Source: Symbiodinium natans (Eukaryota; Sar; Dinophyceae; Suessiales; Symbiodiniaceae). Taken from it: 64,000 nucleotides of DNA. Each line of letters begins with the position of its first letter. Within the stretch, counting starts at the first letter, position 1. Below the pieces are notes generated by a model. The model was not told the DNA's origin. It made no database searches and saw only the letters and a program-made list of their open reading frames with translations. The stretch covers positions 2,501-66,500 of the forward strand of contig CAJNDS010002519.1 of NCBI GenBank assembly GCA_905221605.1, written 5' to 3'. A program made the position numbers and the translations under genes. Below, in pieces: positions 43,954 through 54,205 of this stretch.

Positions 43954-44900
43954 GAGGATACCCATCGTCTCGGCGCTGACGCTCGCCGGTGGCTACCTCT
44001 TCCTGGCAGGAGTTTGGTTCAAGGGCGCCGAATCTATTTACGCATACATGTTTGTTTTTTTTTTCGCCGGTGGTTGCAGCCCTGGCAGGATCGTCTGCCT
44101 ACGTTGTTAAGATTAGCACCTGGAACTTGGCGCTCGACAGTGCCGAGCTGCTCTTCGAGGGATTGGAAGGTGACGTCAAGGACCTTGCCCGGAGATACAT
44201 GCAAGTCAGGATGCTGTGTGTTGGTGTGTGTGGTCTTGCTTGGCAGAGGCGTGTCCAGCAGTCAAAAGGGTGGGGTTATCAGCTCAAAGGTCGTCAATTT
44301 GTCAAGCTAGATGGATCTCTTGTGGTGCCTTCCGCCAAACTGCAGGCCATCCTATCCGATGGTGCTAGTGTCTATGAACCTCAGCTTGCATATTGCCATC
44401 TGCACCCGTTGGATGACTCGGACTTCTGGACCCCATGTAAGAAGCGCTAAGAATCGTAGCTTTTCGAATTTCGTCCTCGCGCCGGCGGATTGCTTTAATC
44501 CCGCCCTAATCATACAAGGTCTCCTCCAGCGTGTCGGGCTTCCAGCGGGTGGTGCGGCTGCGGTGCCGGGATGGGCAGCGACGTGGGGCACTTCTCTTTG
44601 CCGCTGGGCCGTGCAGTCTGCGAATTGTGCGCGCGTCTGCGAGTTGAAAGGGGTATGGGGTCTGCATGATTCTGCGTGTAGGTCAGTGTAGGTACTCCTG
44701 TCTTGAATGTAACATACACGCTTTTAGCAAAGAAGGCTGCGTGCTCTGCGCTTTCAAGGGTCGGAGGTGGGCAGCCTCTCCGGAGTTTTTCCCAGGATGG
44801 CTTGAACATCAACAGTGCCACCGACGACGGCCACGCAGAGGCGCTTGTCGTCCAGCGAGGCAGGATCTACAGTGGCTCGGCCTGTTGCTCGTCCCCGATC
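43954..44900 (+). CDS. Beta-propeller blades, second set of exons
   Basis: An exon ending at 44009 reads IVSALTLAGGYLFLAG. Exon 44089 to about 44200 reads SSAYVVKISTWNLAL, GLEGDVKDLARR. The intron between them starts GA, ends AG and splits a glycine codon that is rebuilt. A piece at about 44300-44420 reads VVPSAKLQAILSDGAS. A piece at about 44794-44900 reads DDGHAEALVVQ, RIYSGSACCSS. They continue the propeller pattern of the previous exons: a blade start at A-L-x-D-G and a V-V-K-I or I-Y-S-G strand. The borders of the last two pieces are approximate. Confidence 0.6.
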
Positions 44901-45636
44901 GCGGAAGGCAGTCACCACAATTGCCGTCATCGGTTGGGGGGGTCTGAAGCCTCGGTCGGGATGCCCTAGGTGGCCACTCCACGGAGAAGATCTCTCAGAT
45001 AGAGGTGAGGACCTTAGGAAGCGTGCGCCATTGTGGGACATTGAAGATGGCACAGTTGAAAGTAAATTCAATGGACGTCCAGCTATGACAGTGCTGCGGC
45101 TATCATCACATCAGGGACGCGTCAGGACACGTGAAACCATTCGGGCTGCTACATGTTAGTCGAACACGTGATCTTGCAGTTTTCAAACTGTCAGGCGCCT
45201 TTCTTCCGGGATGGTGGTGTGTACTTTCTCCAGGCGCAGCTCTGCAAACGTTTGCAAAAGTTGTTGCAAGTGTTCACAGTACACGCTGCGATGCTCTGTA
45301 CAAGTTAAGACCGTGTGCAGCAACTTCCAAAGGAATGATTGCTCACGCCGAACAGACACTGTGTTGGGAAGCAGCCACTGTCTTGAAGAACCCAGGCAAA
45401 AAAACTTGCGGACGGGACGTGCAATGCGAGCTATCCATTTGTTCAAGGGGCTCAATCCAAGCCTGTCGTTGAGAGCTTCCACTCTTTTGAGGATTCTTTG
45501 CGCATGTCCCAGCGCCCCACCGAGCCCCAAAGGGCTTCAACGTCCCTCGAAGCCTCAAGCTGACAAAGGGTCAACGGTCCCGAGGTCCTGAGATTCTCTG
45601 CCTTGTGTGCTTGCTTGGGATCTAGTCTCCTGCAGG
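44901..45636. other. Spacer with no assigned exon
   Basis: No module, propeller or other recognisable motif. Minus-strand frames at 45183-45530 and 45343-45787 are unsupported shadows. Confidence 0.4.
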
Positions 45637-45735
45637 TCGCCTGCGAGAACACGGCTTGTGCCTCAAGCACCGGAGGGTTTAGCAGTGCCGTGGGCGCCAC
45701 GCTGCCGCAGCTTGGCGCGGATTTGCGAACTGGCA
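45637..45735 (+). CDS. Exon with a V-L-A-L-Q-C unit
   Basis: After a CTCCTGCAG acceptor the frame reads VACENTACASSTGG, then ATLPQLGADLRTG, SVLALQCGSRG. The S-V-L-A-L-x-C element resembles units in three further exons up to 48437. The domain is not identified; a ricin-type beta-trefoil lectin or a short Ig-like fold are possibilities. The right border is uncertain. Confidence 0.45.
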
Positions 45736-46628
45736 GCGTGTTGGCTCTGCAGTGCGGGTCGCGTGGCACCTCAATTGCAGGGAGCACTGCTCAATCACTG
45801 CCCATTGCTGTCTAAATGTCCGAGGATTTGTGCGACAGTGCCCGATGCAACTTGGTATCAGTGGCTGATGGGCACATTTGGAGTTTTCCCCAAACCGCTT
45901 CAGCTGGGGTTCTTGATTTACTTAAAGACAGGGTTTCTGTGACGCACAACTGGGTTCTGACGGTACAAGTCTTATATGAATCGAATTTGTCTGCATTCGT
46001 GTTCCCTGGATGCTGTGACGCCCGCCAGGGATTGTGGTCTCCCATTTGTTTCCCTTTATAAATGAGCAAACCCTGGATGATGTGATGTTTATCTCGGACT
46101 GTTGGTCTCCCACTGACTGTTGTCTCCCTTTTGTCTCCCGCTTTTGTCGATGCTGGATGCCGTGACGCCCGTCGGGACGGTTGCCTCCGATTTGTCCCCA
46201 TTGTCTCCCTGGATGTTGTTTCCTCAGCTGCATGCGGGGGCCGGGGCGGGGGTTCTTAATTTCCCTTTGTGAAGTCACCAGACCCTCTGGGACTGTTCGT
46301 CTCCCATTTGTCTCCCACTTGTCTGCCATCCGCCTCCCCTGAAAGTAGTAAGTAGTAGACCCTGGGTGCTGTGACGCTCGTCTGGGATTGTTTGATGCTT
46401 TTGTCGCATGCCGAGTCGGCAGCTTCAGGAATTGCTGTTTGGGGCTGAGGCCGCTATAGTTCGAGGTTTGTACGTGCTTCGTGCGAACATGTTTCGAGTT
46501 TGGCCAGCAACTTGTAACCAGGTGTTGGTCGTTGTATGTGTTTGTGGGTGGTTTGGGGCTGAACTCAGTGGCAAATCCCAGGTTGAGGCACGAGTCTCAT
46601 GAGTCTCATGGGCGAGCCTTCTTTTGCA
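45736..46628. other. Spacer with a degenerate GTCTCCC-containing repeat
   Basis: No exon is recognised. From about 46005 to 46400 a degenerate repeat containing CTGGATGCTGTGACGC and GTCTCCCATTTGTC recurs about four times. Confidence 0.5.
46005..46400. repeat. Degenerate direct repeat of roughly 120-140 bases
   Basis: Copies start at about 46007, 46146, 46275 and 46363. They share CTGGATGCTGTGACGCCCG, then GGGATTGT, then GTCTCCCATTTGTCTCCC with substitutions and truncation. The array lies between two coding exons. Confidence 0.6.
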
Positions 46629-46745
46629 GAATGCTGTGCTTGAGCCTGAGTTCCCAGTCGCCCAGGACGGCATCCACGGCGATGTGACCTTGGCCAGCTG
46701 CGTCGGAAGTGGAGCCTGGGTTGAGCAGTGTGAAGGCGAATCATC
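46629..46745 (+). CDS. Exon with a V-T-L-A-S-C unit
   Basis: The frame reads NAVLEPEFPVAQDG, DVTLASCVGSGAW and SSGWQEFQA before a stop. D-V-T-L-A-S-C matches the V-L-x-x-C units of the neighbouring exons. The right border probably lies before the stop at 46768. No family is assigned. Confidence 0.4.
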
Positions 46746-47411
46746 AGGTTGGCAAGAGTTTCAAGCTTGAGTGGTATGTCTGCAGGCTTGGATTGGGACG
46801 TTGGTTCCTTGAAGCTCGTGGGGAGAGGAGCTTGTTGTTGTGAACTTCCCGTTGATTTTTCACCTTCTTGGCTTGGTTTTCATGCATCCTCTCACTCCTT
46901 CTCAAACAATCTCATAAAGACAGCTTCCGACATCTCGATTGCCAGGACATGTTTTGCTTTTAGGATTCTTTCCAAAGCCCCCCATGGTATACTCTACTTA
47001 TAAAGGGGCTTTTGGTTCTCTCATTCATTTCATTCGCAAGCTCATTTATTCACTTCGTTCTCCCTTTAATAGGGGGTCTTGTGGATGAAGGTGAACAGGA
47101 CGTGGATCAACTGTACAGTCAGTTTCCAACCCCACGGAACCCTTAGTAATAGTACTAAATCAGGCACTTCCGCAAGCATGAGTGCCAGGAACGATGCTCA
47201 GTGCCAACGTTTTCCCCAGCATGCTTCTAAAAAGCTTCTGTCGAGTTCCGGTAGGCACACAGCAGATGGCCTTAAGTCTTGTGCTGTGGGCAAGGTGACG
47301 AAGGTTCAGATTTTGTTTGTTTGATCAGTGGGGTTAGCTGTTAGTGGTTCCAGACCACGGTTTGTTCAGGTTTTCGTGTTAGATCAGAGCCCAGCTCAGG
47401 GCAACGTTGGG
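46746..47411. other. Intron or spacer with no assigned exon
   Basis: AT-richer than its surroundings (about 46900-47060) and without recognisable coding motifs. Confidence 0.4.
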
Positions 47412-47700
47412 TCCTGAGCAGTGACCGCACGATCCGGGGCCTGGACACGGAGCTCTGCTGGCAGGGCTATGATTTTTCAGGCTGGGAAAGTTGCCACGCT
47501 CGAGGCTGTCAGCTTCAGGGCGCAGAATCCTTGAACACCGTGACATGCCGAGAGTTGGCGAGCAGGTGACGGAGTCATTGGCAGCGGCGACCGAGTGAGG
47601 CTTTCACTGTGCGACGGTTTTGATGAGCGCCAGCAGTTCAGGACGGTGCCCCTCCCAAGAGAACTCGAAACTGAAACGCCGCGTTGCCACAGATCTCAAT
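47412..47700 (+). CDS. Cysteine-rich exon(s) with an R-V-R-L-S-L-C unit
   Basis: The first frame, about 47412-47569, reads SSDRTIRGLDTELCW, SGWESCHARGC, TVTCRELAS and meets a stop at a GTGACG donor-like site. A second frame, shifted by one base, starts almost at once and reads GVIGSGDRVRLSLCDG, then QQFRTVPLPRELE. The second resembles part a into part b of the module (G-x-G-D-R-V-x-L) and also the V-L-x-x-C units nearby. Either a splice event or a frame shift separates them. Both look like protein, but the relation is unresolved. Confidence 0.4.
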
Positions 47701-48358
47701 GCCTGTCAGGATCACTGGGCAGCAGCCACCGGAAGACCCGCCCCAAGTCAGCAGCTGCTCCTAGGGGCTCTTTTCGGGTACTCTATGCTGTCTTGTCACG
47801 TACTTTCTCGGTCTTGCTCCATCCTCTATCTATCACAGGATGAGGGTGAGGGGTCAGTACTGAACGGTTCACGGGTCAGGGGTTCAGGGTGCTGCCCGTG
47901 TCTTGAGCTTCGAGTGCGCGGCCACATTCTTCGGCGAATTCTACTTCCACCACTGCATACTGACCTATTGCTTACGACATGTTGCAAGCCCTGTCAAACG
48001 TGCTCGCCGCCCTCAATCCCTGCATCACGCGTTTCATGTGCTGTCGCCAACCTCAGTCCACGCTTCAACAAAGGGGTTTGGGGTTTAGTAGGGCTTTAAT
48101 TTTAAGGACTTTACGGGTTCGGGGGTTCTTAGGGGGGTTGAGTTTGCTTTCGTTGGCCTCTCGGCTTGCCTCAAGTCCTTGCTGCTGGACCCAAGGTTTC
48201 TGCTCCGGTTGCAGGGTGCGTGCGTGGATGCAGCAGACTGGGACGTTGGCCTCGTGCTGCCCCAAGAGAGCACAAAGTTAAACGAAAAGCGTTTGTAAGC
48301 AAAAGTGCTGTGTTTCTGCACTTTTGTGGATTTGCACTGCTCCTTTTTGGCTTGTGCA

Positions 48359-48437
48359 AGGTGCTGGCAGCTTGCGATTCAAGCAAAGCTTCGCAGACTT
48401 GGTCTGTGACGGAAGGTGCCAGGGTGGGTTGCGGCTA
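48359..48437 (+). CDS. Exon with a V-L-A-A-C unit
   Basis: After a GCAAG acceptor the frame reads VLAACDSSKASQTW, SVTEGARVGCG and stops. The order V-L-A-x-C-D-x-S-x4-Q-x-W is reminiscent of one repeat of a ricin-type beta-trefoil lectin, where Q-x-W is diagnostic. With only one clear Q-x-W the domain call is weak. Confidence 0.4.
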
Positions 48438-48564
48438 GTGGGGCGGATGGAGGTACGGCCCGCTTCGTTTGTATGCAGGTTTGGGTGTCAGATCAGATGG
48501 TGAGCCGTCCCTTTTTTGCATTTATCAGGTTGGGACGTATGCCCCCTGACCAAACTAAGCCTGC

Positions 48565-48566
<2 letters not shown>

Positions 48567-48614
<48 letters not shown>
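48567..48614. repeat. CTG trinucleotide repeat, 16 perfect units
   Basis: Sixteen uninterrupted CTG units with CCG-interrupted flanks from 48561 to 48624. It lies between coding exons, so the leucine or alanine tracts in the translated frames are probably not protein. Confidence 0.85.
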
Positions 48615-48616
<2 letters not shown>

Positions 48617-48840
48617 GCTGCTGCATGAGGCTCACCCGGGGACCATCCGTCAAGCGTCAGAACACTTCCGGCAGCTCCAAATGCTGGGTGTAAGAACTTG
48701 ATGGAAAGCAGCAAGATCACCCAAGTACCACCACCATGCAAATCTTTGAGATAAGTCGGCAAGCCGCTTGCTGCGTTGTTAGCATGACAAATTATGTTTG
48801 CGTGCCTACGTCTCGACACCCTTTGAATTCGAGTTGTCAG

Positions 48841-48955
48841 CTGAGGAATGCCCCTCGAGCAATGCACACTTTGGCGGGCACAGGCAGTGCCTGTGGCAGT
48901 ACGGGCTGCGGCGATGGGGGCCCTGCAAACGATGCGCAGCTGGACAGTCCTCAAG
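48841..48955 (+). CDS. NHL-type exon
   Basis: The exon starts after GTTGTCAG and reads MHTLAGTGSACG, GDGGPANDAQLDSPQ, the standard start of an NHL blade. It ends at a GC donor, and the split glycine codon is rebuilt with the next exon at 49023. It opens the six-blade propeller that follows. Confidence 0.75.
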
Positions 48956-49022
48956 GCCGAAGGGGGTATGTAGTTGGCCTGGAAGTGTGTCCCTTCGTAG
49001 TACAGCCACTGGCTTGTTTGAG

Positions 49023-50954
49023 GTGTGGCAGTGGACAGGGAGGGCAATGTCTTCATTGCTGACACTGGTGAGCGTCGAGTTCGCGTTGTCGCGACCACGG
49101 GCACCATCAGCGGCTTCGCTGGCACCGGCGCGGTGCCCTCAACTTCGAGGTCGTGGTCTAATCTGCCGCTCGCAGCCGAAACAGTTCCGCTGGAACCGGT
49201 GGCATTAGCCGTTGATCAGACCGGTCGGGTGTTTATTGCAGAGGCAAGGTTTGATGGCGGTGGCACTGCCCTCACCTCGATAGTTTGGGTTGTTCCGACA
49301 CAGAATTCCACGGATGTGTATCCATACTCTGCCGCGGGAATGCTTTCTGTTGTTGCAGGGCAGCAATCACTCCCTGGCTACAGCGGGGATGGAGGTGCTG
49401 CGAACGCTGCCTTGCTCAACGGGCCTGTATCCTTGGCAGTGGATAGCCGTGGCGACTTGTACATCGCCGACATGCTCAACGGTCGCGTTCGCAAAGTTTT
49501 TCTGGAGTCCAGGGTTGTGATGCATGCCAACACTACGCCGATAGTGTACTCCGCACTGCCACAGATCGGCACTTATGCGGGGAACGGCGTCTACGGTTTT
49601 GGCGGCGACGGTGGTCCAGCAGTGGATGCCCAATTTCGCCACGTAGTAGGGCTTGCCTTTGATCCTCGCAATGATGACCTGTACATCGCCGACCAGGGCA
49701 ACTCAAGGATTCGGCGGGTCGTTAATGCCACGGGTATCATCGAGACTTTTGCAGGCTTGGGCTTGGTCGGTGACACTGGTGATGGCGGCTTAGCAGCGGT
49801 TGCCAGACTAAGTCTGGATCGGGCGCATGTTGCAGTGGACATAATGGGCTATGTATACATTGCTGACAGAGGAAACAATCGAATCCGCGTGATCGACCCC
49901 GCGACAGGTATCATTGATGGCTTCGCCGGCAACGGGGCAACCTCGCCGCTAAGGGTCGGAGGCTATGCCGCCCTGCCCACCACAACGCCATTCCGCGATG
50001 GTGTTACTTTGCGATCACCAGGTCAGATGGCATTTCCTCCTCTCCCTCTTGCTCCTCTAGATGCTCAAAGTGAAGCCAGGCTACCATGGATGGACCTCTA
50101 TATAGCCGACGAGGGCAGCCATCAAGTGCGCCAACTGGCCTCTCTTCGAAATCTTGCGGCAGTTTGCGTGTATGGTGCACCTTGCTGCCTTAAGAATTTG
50201 ACTGCGCTCGGAGCCTCGAATTTTGCTTTGGCTGCTGGAGATCGGCTGGCAGCTATGCGCATGAGTGGTTCCCCTTGCGGGCGAGGGACTTCAGCAGGAG
50301 GATGGCCGATGGCAGTGCGCGGGATGCCGCAGAATGGTGTTTCGCAGCCTGCGACAGATGCAGCTGTCTTCAGCTTTGGGCCCGAACCCGTGTTGGCCCT
50401 GCCGGGCCACTACCAGCTTTGCTGGTGCCCCGCGTCCCGCGGATGTTTTGATGAAGTTGACTTCGCAATTCCTGCTGGTATCCTGACAGTAAAAGGTCCT
50501 TTCCTGGGCTACTCACGCACGTGCCATGTCGGACAGGCCTGTGGAGAGGCTGGGGAGGTTGCCGGCTTGTCTGGGATCGGGCTTTCGAATGGCGACCGCT
50601 TGATGGCCATGGTGTCCTGCTCAGAGCTTGCGGGAGCGGCTGGCGCCGTAGGCTTCCCAGAGGTGCCAGGGCGTGCTCGGGGAGTATCCCTAGAGGCCCA
50701 GCAGCATGGGTCGATGTTCAGCTGGGGCACGCAGGGTGCGTTCAATGGTGCTATTTTGGCAGGGGGCAACTACCGCCTATGCTGGTGCCCACAAGGATAC
50801 GAGTGTCGCACTCCGAGCGCCTTCGGCCTTGATGTTGGCCAGCTCAGTGTTGTTGGACCTTACCTCTCGTGCGATATCAGCCCACCTGGCTACTGTGCAG
50901 ACCAAAATCGTGACGTAGTTGGAGGCACCGTCTACAACGTCACTGATATTGCAG
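49023..50954 (+). CDS. 1.9 kb exon: six NHL blades and two CWC modules
   Basis: This is the longest exon of the large gene in the window. Six blades are visible by their [LV]-x-V-D-x-x-G and [LV]-[YF]-I-A-D/E strands: NVFIADTGERRVR, RVFIAEARF, DLYIADMLNGRV, DLYIADQGNSRIR, YVYIADRGNNRIR and DLYIADEGSHQVR. Six matches a complete propeller. From about 50150 two module copies follow: GAPCC, LAAGDRLAAM, GHYQLCWCPASRGC, AGILTVKGP; then CHVGQAC, LSNGDRLMAM, GNYRLCWCPQGYEC, VGQLSVVGP. Both carry C-W-C instead of C-Y-C. The exon ends at a GA donor (50955) and joins 51087 to read D-I-A-G-L-Q-D-G-D. Confidence 0.85.
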
Positions 50955-51086
50955 GACTGGGATACCTGGCTGAAGAGATGCAGACATCTTTATAGACATT
51001 CTTTGCTTGGCATCGTAGCAATGGATGTAGGGGCAGAGAGGATTTTCTTTTGCAGCTTGTCCTCCTCAAACTTCCCGGTCCCAAGG

Positions 51087-51574
51087 GCTCCAAGACGGCG
51101 ATGTGCTGATGGTTCTCCAAACTTGCTGCTTGGGCAGAAAAGCCACACGTTTGTTACGTTGGGCCCGGCGCAGTCGTCAAAGTCTTGGGAGGATTTCGGG
51201 AGGGCTTCGGGAAAAACATGTTGACCAGCATTCTCTCTTCAGCCTGAAGCCTCAGGTGGTGTTGCCGGTGCAGCAGTGACCGGCTTCCCCAATGGTGGCA
51301 TCTCCAACCCCGCCACTGAAGAGGTTCGCTTCAGGGGGTACCGGTGGTCTGTGTAAACATCTCCAATTCTCCAATGACATGTCCTTCCCAATGCATGCAG
51401 GGCTCGGCATTCATATGGGGAACTGGCGAAGAGTTTGTCACTGCGTGACCTCGGCTGAATAGCTTCTTAAGAGATGTAGCAAATGTCGGATAGAGAAGCC
51501 ACCCAAACTCCCAAGCCATCTGAGGAAAGGGGGCAACTACCGCCTTTGTTGGTGCCAGGCTGGTATGCCCTGCA
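51087..51574 (+). CDS. CWC module, three exons
   Basis: Exon 51087 to about 51140 reads LQDGDVLMVLQTC. An exon near 51243-51334 reads AGAAVTGFPNGGIS, EEVRFRGYRW. Exon about 51522-51574 reads KGGNYRLCWCQAG and M-P-C. The order matches the two unsplit copies in the previous exon, where a G-F-P segment lies between part b and the C-W-C. The first junction is GA-AG; the others are approximate. Confidence 0.7.
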
Positions 51575-51653
51575 AGTCGGCAGCAAGAAGATTGGAAGGG
51601 TTGGAAGCATTTGGGGCATGTGGAAGCTTGCAATGGCTCTGAGTCTCTGAGGT

Positions 51654-52487
51654 GCTGTGGCGGAAAACTTTGTGGTAGACATTGGCGGTGTGGTTGTGCG
51701 AGCACCTGTGGGCTTCCAGGCATTTGCGTGCGCTACGTATGAGCGCTGCAGCTTGAGCGAGCTCCAAGGGGTAAATCTTCAGGATGGTGATCTTGTCCAG
51801 ATCATGAGCACCTGCGCTCAAGCAGCGGGCTTCGAGAGTTGCTCAGCCCCGGATTACTGTGTGGTGCCTGGGTCGCAGCGGTCCAGCAAGGCCACACAAT
51901 CGGGCTACTTGGGTGAACGGTTTCAGTACAACAACTTGACTATCAGCTTCGGTCCGGAGGAGATTCGTGCCCCCAACGGTGCATACCGGCTGTGCTGGTG
52001 CGGTGCGGGGTCGGGGGCATCTTGCAGTTCCCCCCTTGGTTTTGCGGTCGATGCTGGTGTTATCACCATCGCCGGCCCTCGATCTGGTCAAGATCGCACG
52101 TGCTTTCACTCCCAGAGTTGCACCATCTACAACATCACCGGCAGCTTCTTGGAAGACGGAGATAGGCTCATGCTGCTTGAGAGTTGCCGCACAGGGACAG
52201 GCCTCACCGAAACTGACACGCCCCTCATCGACTTTGCAACACGTGGCGTTCTTGGATTTCCGGACTTTGGTCGCTCTCTCCCTGCCACAGACAACGGCGC
52301 AACATTCACATGGGGACCTGATGCTGTCACGACGGGGGGTAAGTACAAGATGTGCTGGTGTTCTCGGCAAGCCCATGACACCCTTCCATGTGACAGAGCG
52401 GAGCGCTTCAAAATCGAAGTTGGGATGCTCACGGTTGTCGGCTTTGCAGAGAACAAGCGCAGGTGTTTCATTGGCCAGCCGTGCGAG
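51654..52487 (+). CDS. Two CWC modules in one exon
   Basis: The exon begins with a part d (AENFVVDIGGVVV), then CATYERCSLSE, NLQDGDLVQIMSTC, a variable stretch and GAYRLCWCGAGSGASC, VDAGVITIAGP. A second copy follows: CFHSQSCTIY, LEDGDRLMLLESC, SLPATDNGATFTWGPD, GKYKMCWCSRQAHD and VGMLTVVG, and a third begins with CFIGQPCE. It ends at a GT donor at 52488. The overlapping minus-strand frame of 217 codons (51843-52496) is a shadow. Confidence 0.85.
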
Positions 52488-52564
52488 GTAGAACATTTAG
52501 TGTCTTGGCACCATGCTTCCCCAGTAGCACGCTGCTCTAAAGTTCACCTGTGTTCTTTCTTTAG

Positions 52565-52760
52565 TTGCTCTCGCTCTTGACTGCTGAGGTCGGATTCCCC
52601 TTGCATGATGGTGACCAGGTGCTGCTGATGCCGGACACGGACTCCTGTGGCAGCGGCGATGACTTCTCAGGCATGAGAGTCGGGCAGAACAAGGAGGGAG
52701 GCAGGTCACCGCACCCGACAGGCAACACCTTGTCTGGCTTCGCCTTCAACACCACAGAGC
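52565..52760 (+). CDS. CWC module exon, part a into part b
   Basis: The exon starts after TTTAG and continues the frame of the previous exon: LLSLLTAEVG, LHDGDQVLLMPDTDSCG, then a variable stretch ending FAFNTTE. The F-A-F-N-T-T-E end is the counterpart of F-T-W-G-P-D in the previous copy. A GT donor near 52760 is likely. Confidence 0.65.
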
Positions 52761-53344
52761 ACGTGCATGATGAAGGCAGGGGCGGAAGTCGATGTGTCAA
52801 AGGATGTTGCAAAAAGGGCTAAAAAGGGCAATAAGGGCAGCAGTCGAGTCCCTTCTGAACAGAGGGGAGCAGATCCTCTTTCCATGGCCCCTTGCTGGGG
52901 TTACTTGATCGGCTATCCTTGCCTGAGGATTCTAACTAGTCTGAAGTCTGCAGCCGTTGGTTTTCCTGCATGGAGCTGTAGTACCTTGGAGGGCAGCCAT
53001 GTCTATCTTAAAGTTGTGCATGTATTGCGAATCTGATGAATGTGCCGAAGTTGTGCCGGAGCAATGCTCCATACCCAGTAGAGAGGTCAAGTGATGTTTT
53101 GTTGAGTGCAGTGCCATGTCAAGTGCTCCAAGCGCCATGCAGGTGGTGGTGGGATCGTCCAAGACTTGTCTTGGTCGCCTCTGCAGCTTCTGCCTGGGAG
53201 CCATTCGGCAGAATGGAGGGAGCAGTTGATGAGCCCAAAATGTCCAAACAAAATTGGATTTGGTGTGCTGGCGCAGGGCAAAAACTAGTGTGGGGTTGGG
53301 GGGGGGATCGCCTGCCAGCAAAAAGACTCCGAGCTGCTGTTGGA

Positions 53345-53600
53345 TCATGCTGAATCCCGATGCCGACCCAGGCTACCATCTTTGCTGGTGCTCAGCTTTA
53401 GACAGCTGTGCAAACCACACGCGCTTCCATCAACGAGCAGGCGGGAGATGTGAAAGCTCCCAGTGTGGAGTTTGGAATTCGAACAGCCGAGGCACTTTGG
53501 AGGTGCAGGTGCAGAGCATCGGGCACTTGGAGCTGGAACTGACGGACTTTCCAGACCCGGAGGCAGGGGTTTGCCGCCGCATTGTGGCATGGTTCCCCGT
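53345..53600 (+). CDS. CWC module exon and continuation
   Basis: The frame reads PDADPGYHLCWCSAL, DSCANHTRF, then continues GTLEVQVQSIGHL and VCRRIVAWFPVL. The first part is a clear C-W-C element. The later part may include another exon, because G-T-L-E-V-Q-V matches part d only loosely. Borders are approximate. Bases 52761-53344 hold no other recognised exon. Confidence 0.6.
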
Positions 53601-54125
53601 GCTAACGCCCACGCGCCCCCCCCACCCCTCCCCCACTTGCGAGGCGGTCATTGCAGAGGTCAGCTTTCAGGACCAGATCGGAACGGGAATTCTTGGCTAG
53701 TCTTCTGCTTCCATCGTGTGAAGAAACATCATCTGTGTGTCCTGTGCTTTCTAATCGCTCGTTCTTAGTTAACGCTGTGTATCACGGCAGACTGTCTTTT
53801 GTCAAGATGCTATCTTGTTTTCTTTCTCTATCTCTCTCTCTCTCTCTCTCTTCTCTCTTGTCTTGTCTATTTCTCTTTCTTTCCTTTCGTCTCTCGCTTC
53901 TCTCTCTTCCTTCCCCTCCCTCTCTCCCTCCTTCTTTCCTTCCTCGCTCTGTTCTCCCTGCTACTCTTTTCTCTGTCTCCCTTTCCTCTTCTGTCTACTT
54001 GAGCTTTGATAGTTCGCCTGATTGGCCCCTCGTGGCGAGGTGCGGTAGAGGAACCAGCTCTGCTGCTTGCTGGCTCGCTAGGCCTTTTACAACATGCTGC
54101 GTCCGAATGAAGGGTTTTTCACTGC
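53601..54125. other. Intron with a long CT-rich microsatellite
   Basis: CT and CCTT repeats cover about 53815-53995. No exon is recognised. Confidence 0.6.
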
Positions 54126-54205
54126 AGAGGACTGCGCCGGAGACCCCTTGAATGTATCGGTGCCCAGCCGCTGGAACGGCTCAGCGGCCGGCTTCGAGGC
54201 CTAGG
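54126..54205 (+). CDS. Short exon, part a-like
   Basis: After TTTTCACTGCAG the frame reads DCAGDPLNVSVPS, RWNGSAAGFEA and stops. D-C-A-G-x-P-L resembles C-x-A-G-x-x-C with the second cysteine lost. The strong pyrimidine-rich acceptor supports an exon; assignment to the module is weak. Confidence 0.4.

Noticed and set aside
48501-48660. Poly-leucine or poly-alanine proteins around the CTG repeat
   Set aside because: All frames through the repeat are open by construction. The nearest supported exons end at 48437 and begin at 48841, so the repeat is most likely intronic.
51843-52496. Minus-strand open frame of 217 codons
   Set aside because: It lies fully antisense to an exon with two complete CWC modules. 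Its translation shows no motif, so it is a shadow of GC-rich coding sequence.
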